A DNA stretch of 9,876 nucleotides, taken from Desulfatitalea sp. GTDB taxonomy: Bacteria; Desulfobacterota; Desulfobacteria; Desulfobacterales; Desulfosarcinaceae. Positions 5,721 to 9,876 of this stretch are shown one piece after another. Position 1 is the first letter of the stretch. Each line of letters starts with the position of its first letter. The stretch spans positions 1 to 9,876 of the forward strand of contig JABDRH010000343.1 of the NCBI GenBank assembly GCA_013041835.1, in the 5' to 3' direction. The position numbers and the translations under genes were made by a program. Below the pieces are notes generated by a model that made no database searches, was not told where the DNA came from, and was given only the letters and a program-made list of their open reading frames with translations.

Positions 5721-7298
5721 ATGGCAAAGCATGATGTCATCATTGTGGGCGCAGGACAAAATGGGCTTTCATTGGGTGCGTACCTCGTAAAGGCGGGTCT
5801 CGATGTTTTGGTGCTGGAGATGCAAGATTTCATCGGGGGGTCGTGCAGTACCAAGGAGCTCACCCTGCCGGGTTTCAAACATGACTGCTGTGCCGCACTG
5901 CATGCCTATATTCGTGCCAACCCGCTTGTGAAGCATGATGAGCTTGGGATTGTCTCCAAGTACGGTTTGGATTATATCCATCCCGAAGGCGCCTTTTCCC
6001 ATGCATTTGAAGACGAAACCGGTTTCGTCGTCTACGCCGATTTGGACAAATGCTGCCAATCCATGGCAAAAATTTCCGAAAAAGACGCGGAGACCTACAG
6101 GGCAATGGTGCTGAAACTTCAGCCGATCGTTGCCATGCTCATGAACACCATGTTCAATCCGCCGATTCCCCAGGGCGCTTTGTTAAATATGCTCGACCAG
6201 AGTCCGGAAGGCCAGGAGATCATGAGATTCATGGGGATGAGCGCCTACCAGATCATCAACCGCAACTTTGAAAGCGAGAAGATCAAGACGGCCCTTACCA
6301 AGATGGTGACCGAGCCCATCTGCGCTCCGGAAGACCTGGGGACCGGTATCCATTTCGCTCTTTTGCTCCCTTTTGCCCATAGCATCCCCTATACCATCCT
6401 GAAAGGTGGATCGGGTGAGTTCAGCAACGCGCTTGCCCGCTATATCGAAGATAACGGCGGAACCGTTCGCACGGGCTGCGAAGTGAAAAAGATCATCGTT
6501 TCCGGTGGCAAGGCCAAAGGTGTTGTCCTTGCCGGCGGCGAAGAGATATTTGCCCATCGGGCCGTGGTCACCAACCTGGATCCGAGACTGGTATTCCCGC
6601 GCATGGTTTCCGAAGTCAGTGATGACCTGATTACAAAGGTCGGCAACATCGATGACGCGCCGTTCACCGGAATGGTGATCCATCTGGCCTTAAACGAGGC
6701 GCCCAAATGGAAGGCGGGTGAAGAGATTTCCCTGGCCGGGGCACAGGAACCGCTACGCGGCCTGGAGCACGTGCGCCGCGAATTCGACGATTTCCGGTAT
6801 GGTTTACCCGCCGCGGACGATCATATTTGTCCCATGGTCGTATGCCATTCGAACTTTGATCCGACCCGTGCTCCCAACGGCAAACACACCCTGTGGCTTT
6901 TCCAGTATCAGCCCTATGCGCTTGCGGACGGCGGGGCCGACCGATGGGATGAAATCAAGGACCGGGAAGGTGAAAAGGTCGTCAAGCGCCTGCAAAAATA
7001 TTGCGCCAACATGGGACCGGAAAACATTCTCGCCACGACGGTCAAGTCCCCCAGGGACTATGAACGGTGGAACGTCAATCTGGTTCATGGAAACGTGTGC
7101 GGACCCCTTCAGACTTTTTATCAACTCTTTTCACACCGGCCGATACCCGCGCTGGGCGATTACAGGACGCCTATCGAAGGCTTGTATGGGTGCGGTCACG
7201 CCTATCACCCGGCGGGTGGCATTTCCGGTGGAGGGCGTGCGGTATCACAGGTATTGATGCAGGATTTCGGAATCGATTTCGAAAATATTCTCGGTTAG
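5721..7298 (+). CDS. FAD-dependent oxidoreductase of the phytoene desaturase (CrtI)/PYROXD2 type
   Basis: This 525-residue flavoprotein starts at the ATG at 5721, three bases after GGGGAGG (5711-5717); the frame is open to an ATG at 5697, but that start has a weaker site. An N-terminal Rossmann dinucleotide fold is clear: VIIVGAGQNG (6-15) for the FAD pyrophosphate, the acidic VLE with Glu33 for the adenosine ribose, and IGGSCST (38-44). Further family features are LPGFKHD (49-55), the mid-protein GGSGEFSNAL and DNGGTVRTG blocks (about 229-252), and the C-terminal flavin block YGCGHAYHPAGGISGGGRA (489-507). Relatives desaturate, saturate or isomerise polyprenoids and related apolar substrates; some have unknown substrates. 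The length is typical. It lies upstream of a ferredoxin-like gene that may exchange electrons with it. Family assignment is firm, substrate unknown. Confidence 0.9.
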   Translation: MAKHDVIIVGAGQNGLSLGAYLVKAGLDVLVLEMQDFIGGSCSTKELTLPGFKHDCCAALHAYIRANPLVKHDELGIVSKYGLDYIHPEGAFSHAFEDETGFVVYADLDKCCQSMAKISEKDAETYRAMVLKLQPIVAMLMNTMFNPPIPQGALLNMLDQSPEGQEIMRFMGMSAYQIINRNFESEKIKTALTKMVTEPICAPEDLGTGIHFALLLPFAHSIPYTILKGGSGEFSNALARYIEDNGGTVRTGCEVKKIIVSGGKAKGVVLAGGEEIFAHRAVVTNLDPRLVFPRMVSEVSDDLITKVGNIDDAPFTGMVIHLALNEAPKWKAGEEISLAGAQEPLRGLEHVRREFDDFRYGLPAADDHICPMVVCHSNFDPTRAPNGKHTLWLFQYQPYALADGGADRWDEIKDREGEKVVKRLQKYCANMGPENILATTVKSPRDYERWNVNLVHGNVCGPLQTFYQLFSHRPIPALGDYRTPIEGLYGCGHAYHPAGGISGGGRAVSQVLMQDFGIDFENILG

Positions 7299-7327
7299 GT
7301 TAGAAAAGGAAAGGAGGGGGGCGTACA

Positions 7328-7561
7328 TTGAAGATATGTGACAGATATGGTGCCGAGTTGATGCATATCAAGTCCTTACAAAAAAAAGGCGATGACTTCA
7401 TCATGAAGGGAAAAATGATGGGCCACATTCCAACGAGTGTGTACTTGAAACCAGAACAGTTTGTGAATGCAATCGGTCTCCTTTCGTGGTCCACCTTCTT
7501 GCATGTCCCTGTCATGCTGTGCAAAGGGCTATGGCGAAAGGTCATGGCAAAGAGAGATTAA
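7328..7561 (+). CDS. Small 77-residue protein with a hydrophobic C-terminal half, TTG start
   Basis: This short frame fits the gap between two firm genes, 29 bases after one and 21 before the next. Its TTG start follows a very strong AAGGAGG (7311-7317), while the first internal ATG (7361) has no ribosome site, so TTG is preferred. The N-terminal half is polar (KICDRYGAEL, then KGDDFIMKGKMMG). The C-terminal half, from about residue 45 (FVNAIGLLSWSTFLHVPVML), is hydrophobic or amphipathic and ends in a basic tail (WRKVMAKR), consistent with peripheral membrane attachment. The two cysteines (4 and 65) do not form a motif. I cannot name the family. Its operon position suggests an accessory subunit of, or membrane tether for, the adjacent flavoprotein or ferredoxin; that is inference. 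Confidence 0.7.
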   Translation: MKICDRYGAELMHIKSLQKKGDDFIMKGKMMGHIPTSVYLKPEQFVNAIGLLSWSTFLHVPVMLCKGLWRKVMAKRD

Positions 7562-7582
7562 GCGGGAAAGAAAGGAGAGAAC

Positions 7583-8617
7583 GTGGATCACAACGTTTAC
7601 GAACAATTGGCGGATGTGCTCGACACCAGAGGGGTCGGGTTTCCTCGAACCACATCCGGTGTTGAATTCAAAATCCTGAAAATGCTTTTCACCGCGAAGG
7701 AGGCAGACCTGTATATGAAGCTGTCCCTTGAGCCGGAGCCGCTCCAGGTCATTGCGCAAAAGCTGGGGCAAGATGCCGATGCGCTTGCCGCGGCTCTCAA
7801 CACCATGGCGGAAAAGGGGTTGATCATCCAGGTTCCCCATGATGGCATGGTGCTTTATATGGCGATCCCCTTTGCCATCGGCATCCTTGAAGGCAATGCC
7901 ATACGGGTGAAGGAAGACCCCGTGTTCGCAAATCTTGTGACCCAATACCTCGACGAAGGCCTAGGTGCAGTTGCGGCCAAACCGCCCCTTGCCTTGCGAC
8001 CGGTTCCGGTCAACCGCGCCATTACAGTCTCGTGGCCTATCGCTACCCATGATGATCTCAGAGAAATTGTAAGAACCAAGCAATTCATTGCGGTGACCGA
8101 TTGCCTGTGCAGGACCAGAAAAGTACATGCCGAGGACAAAAGCTGCGGCAAGCCCACCGAGGTGTGTATCACCTTCGACTTGCATGCCCATATGGCGATA
8201 TCCCGTGCACAGGGACGGCAGATCACCGCACAGGAGGCCATCGACATTTTGGATAAAGCCGAGGCGGCGGGACTGGTCCCCATGGCGTTCAACTCGATCA
8301 ACCCAAGCGGCGTATGCAATTGCTGCGGCGATTGCTGTGGCGTGCTCCAATATGTGGCCAAAAATTCAAAGCCAGCCAAAATCGTGCTTTCCAATTATTT
8401 TGCGGTAGTGGATAAAGCACAGTGTGTGGGATGCGAGGTCTGTCTCGATCGGTGTCAGATGACCGCTATTGCGATGAACGCCGACAATATTGCGCAGGTG
8501 AATCTCGATCGGTGTATCGGATGCGGCCTGTGTATCACTTCCTGTGACGCCGGTGCTTTATCCCTGGCATTGAAACCTGAAACGGAACGTCAGGTGCCTG
8601 TTGAAGCTGCTCCATAA
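7583..8617 (+). CDS. Winged-helix-like plus multi-cluster [4Fe-4S] ferredoxin protein
   Basis: This 344-residue protein uses a GTG start with AAAGGAGAG (7571-7579) just upstream. Residues 25-95 look like a winged-helix region (FKILKMLF, a second helix with PLQVIAQKLG, then ALAAALNTMAEKGLI and a beta-wing). The middle holds a cysteine set C174, C176, C188 and C195, followed by CNCCGDCC (245-252). The C-terminus is a classic two-cluster ferredoxin domain: CVGCEVCLDRC (281-291) and CIGCGLCITSC (311-321), each Cx2Cx2Cx3C. The two ferredoxin motifs should bind two [4Fe-4S] clusters; the central cysteines may bind one more. Such proteins are common in anaerobes as electron carriers. The location after the flavoprotein suggests it is that enzyme's redox partner. 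The helix-turn-helix region may instead serve in protein contacts or redox-sensing regulation. Confidence 0.86.
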   Translation: MDHNVYEQLADVLDTRGVGFPRTTSGVEFKILKMLFTAKEADLYMKLSLEPEPLQVIAQKLGQDADALAAALNTMAEKGLIIQVPHDGMVLYMAIPFAIGILEGNAIRVKEDPVFANLVTQYLDEGLGAVAAKPPLALRPVPVNRAITVSWPIATHDDLREIVRTKQFIAVTDCLCRTRKVHAEDKSCGKPTEVCITFDLHAHMAISRAQGRQITAQEAIDILDKAEAAGLVPMAFNSINPSGVCNCCGDCCGVLQYVAKNSKPAKIVLSNYFAVVDKAQCVGCEVCLDRCQMTAIAMNADNIAQVNLDRCIGCGLCITSCDAGALSLALKPETERQVPVEAAP

Positions 8618-8661
8618 GTAAATGAACGATTAACCGCGAAAGTTCGGAGAGGAGGCCAACA

Positions 8662-9426
8662 ATGCTTGAAAGACCTGTTTTAGCCATGCCCCAAACCGCT
8701 CAGACCGTTGCCATCATTTTGTTTGCGGCCATTGTGGCCGTGATTGTGGGGTATGTGATACGATTTTCGATGAAAAACAAAGTCAGCTACCCGATCTGGA
8801 TGATCATCGCAATTTTTTTGGCGACACCGTATGAAACCCATACCGCTCTGCTGGGCCACTTTGTCTATCCTCAGGAGGGGCAGATTTCAGTCTTCTCGCT
8901 CTATGGCATTCCGATGCCGTTATATCTGGTTTTAATCTATGTCGTGTATGTGGCACCGTTCATGCTCTTCATTTTCAACAGCATGGAAAAGGGAACCATG
9001 ACGCCTTCCCTATGGTGGAAGATGTTTTTTATATCCGTTCCCTGCGCGTTCATGTTCGAGCCGCTGGCGATTCATTTTGGGCTGTGGAACTATTGGGGCG
9101 CCAACCAGCCGATGAAGATTCTCGGGTTTCCCCTATGGTGGGCGTTTGTCAATCCGACCGGGCTGATGATCATGACCCTGACCGTCTATTTGATCTGGCG
9201 TGACGTGCTGCATCGCCAAAAGGCATACACCTTCTGCCTGCTGATCCCGCTGGGGCTGTTTGCCTTTCTCGGTTGCATTTCCGCACCGGCCCATATAACG
9301 CTGCATAGCTATACGAGCAAGACGGCGACTATCGTTGGGTCCTTGTTATCCATGGCCATGTCTGTTTTCGCCATATGGATCGGCCAGAAGATTCTTGAGA
9401 GGGAAGCAAGGGGAAGGACTGGATAA
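8662..9426 (+). CDS. Polytopic membrane protein, AveC-like spirocyclase family candidate, copy 1
   Basis: This 254-residue protein starts six bases after GGAGG (8651-8655). Likely membrane helices lie at about 13-35, 43-66, 85-106, 118-138, 153-178, 187-209 and 222-243. Conserved-looking signatures are LATPYETHTALLGHF (53-67), GIPMPLY (82-88), FEPLAIHFGLWNYWG (132-146) and GFPLWWAFVNPTG (155-167). This order of an xPxE helix, a proline turn, an E/D-x-GLWxY segment and a Pro-Trp helix recalls the AveC-like spirocyclase family, whose founding member acts in avermectin spiroketal formation. Many relatives occur in lipid or steroid loci without a proven activity. The family call is my recollection of pattern, so moderate. 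It directly follows the ferredoxin gene and is followed by a related copy, so it likely belongs to the same operon. Confidence 0.72.
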   Translation: MLERPVLAMPQTAQTVAIILFAAIVAVIVGYVIRFSMKNKVSYPIWMIIAIFLATPYETHTALLGHFVYPQEGQISVFSLYGIPMPLYLVLIYVVYVAPFMLFIFNSMEKGTMTPSLWWKMFFISVPCAFMFEPLAIHFGLWNYWGANQPMKILGFPLWWAFVNPTGLMIMTLTVYLIWRDVLHRQKAYTFCLLIPLGLFAFLGCISAPAHITLHSYTSKTATIVGSLLSMAMSVFAIWIGQKILEREARGRTG

Positions 9427-9465
9427 GAATCTTGCGGCACTCTGATGGATTGTTTCGTAAATGAG

Positions 9466-9478
9466 TCCGCTTAGCGGA
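9466..9478. repeat. Short palindrome before the last gene
   Basis: TCCGC and GCGGA flank TTA in the 74-base gap between the two membrane-protein genes, 22 bases before the next ATG. The tiny stem lies upstream of the GGGGGTG ribosome site. It could mildly tune translation or mRNA stability; chance is also likely. Confidence 0.25.
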
Positions 9479-9500
9479 AAGCAAAGATGGGGGTGTTTTT

Positions 9501-9876
9501 ATGGTACAAGAATCCGTGGCCATGCTGGAAGAGCCCGTCCATGCCGTCATGCCTGCGCTACCTCAGGACATACTTACCGTTTTTTGTTATCTTGTCTACC
9601 TAGGATGCCTTGTGGTGGCGATTCGCAATATCGTGACCCAGAAAGACGACAGTTTTTTGATCCTCTGCCTGGCCGGGGCCACCGGCTTTGCGCTGGATCC
9701 ATTTGTATGCTTTTTTACCAAGGCTTTGCATGCACCGGTGGGGCAATACACCCTGCTCAGAGCGTTCAGCAAACCGGAGCCTTATTTCCTGCTGCCCATG
9801 TATGGGTTCTATCTGGCGTGTCCGGCCTTTTTTTTCAACCGGGCCTTTAAGAAGAATCCCACACCGGCGCTTTTTT
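9501..9876 (+). CDS. AveC-like membrane protein candidate, copy 2, N-terminal 125 residues
   Basis: An ATG at 9501, preceded by a G-rich site GGGGGTG (9489-9495), opens a frame that runs uninterrupted off the end of the window. The visible 125 residues include helices at about 24-46 (LTVFCYLVYLGCLVVAI), 51-74 and 95-114. They align in order with the previous gene product: GFALDPFVCFFTKAL (62-76) matches the LATPYETHTALLGHF helix, KPEPYFLLPMYGFY (91-104) matches GIPMPLYLVLIYVVY, and KKNPTPALF (117-125) matches KGTMTPSLW. The Asp-Pro in LDPF is closer to what I recall of AveC-like proteins than the Thr-Pro of copy 1. Tandem related copies suggest paralogous subunits or sequential enzymes. The C-terminal half lies beyond the window. 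Confidence 0.75.
   Translation, partial: MVQESVAMLEEPVHAVMPALPQDILTVFCYLVYLGCLVVAIRNIVTQKDDSFLILCLAGATGFALDPFVCFFTKALHAPVGQYTLLRAFSKPEPYFLLPMYGFYLACPAFFFNRAFKKNPTPALF

Noticed and set aside
6183..6683. Long minus-strand frame inside the flavoprotein gene
   Set aside because: It is an antisense shadow of a firmly identified FAD oxidoreductase with no ribosome site or recognisable motif.
6718..7257. 179-residue plus-strand frame inside the flavoprotein gene
   Set aside because: It lies fully within the flavoprotein in another frame and reads as low-complexity Arg/Pro/Ser sequence typical of a GC-rich shadow.
7855..8394. 179-residue minus-strand frame opposite the ferredoxin gene
   Set aside because: The plus strand encodes clear ferredoxin motifs there; the antisense product has no domain and no start signal.
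9461..9850. 129-residue plus-strand frame near the window end
   Set aside because: It overlaps the frame from 9501 that encodes hydrophobic helices aligned with the previous gene product; this one has no ribosome site and an Arg/Cys/Gly-rich shadow composition.

Overview
The window is about 9.9 kb of densely packed bacterial DNA. Every gene I can support lies on the + strand. There are eleven protein-coding genes: two are cut by the window edges and nine are complete. I saw no tRNA, rRNA, CRISPR array, transposase or phage gene. Almost every start has a good Shine-Dalgarno site, and alternative starts (TTG, GTG) occur. The mix of Gram-negative envelope proteins and multi-cluster iron-sulfur proteins suggests an anaerobic diderm such as a Desulfobacterota (former Deltaproteobacteria) lineage. 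That placement is inference, because no phylogenetic marker is present.

Layout. (1) 1-1644 is an envelope pair: the last 41 residues of an outer-membrane beta-barrel, probably DUF1302-like, followed by a complete exported DUF1329 protein. (2) 1808-3418 holds two tandem paralogous soluble proteins of about 260 residues. They look like distant carboxymuconolactone decarboxylase/AhpD-type helical proteins without the usual catalytic Cys/His. (3) 3419-3666 is a spacer rich in inverted repeats; it carries a possible sigma-54-like promoter and a 9-bp spaced inverted repeat. (4) 3667-5600 holds an unidentified seven-helix membrane protein and a Ycf48/BNR-type beta-propeller lipoprotein with seven visible blade repeats. 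(5) 5721-8617 is a redox module: a phytoene-desaturase/PYROXD2-type FAD oxidoreductase, a 77-residue conserved-looking small protein, and a winged-helix-like protein fused to a multi-cluster ferredoxin. (6) 8662-9876 holds two related polytopic membrane proteins resembling the AveC-like spirocyclase family, the second cut by the window end.

How it may work together (inference). DUF1302-like barrels, DUF1329 proteins and Ycf48-like propellers recur together in proteobacterial genomes, often with an RND/MMPL exporter, and are thought to handle hydrophobic molecules across the envelope. Here they sit with a polyprenoid-type FAD oxidoreductase, a ferredoxin that could exchange electrons with it, and AveC-like membrane proteins. 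The simplest reading is a locus that makes or modifies an apolar lipid, polyprenoid or steroid-like compound at the inner membrane and moves it to or from the outer membrane. The substrate cannot be read from the sequence. No transporter is visible, so one may lie outside the window.
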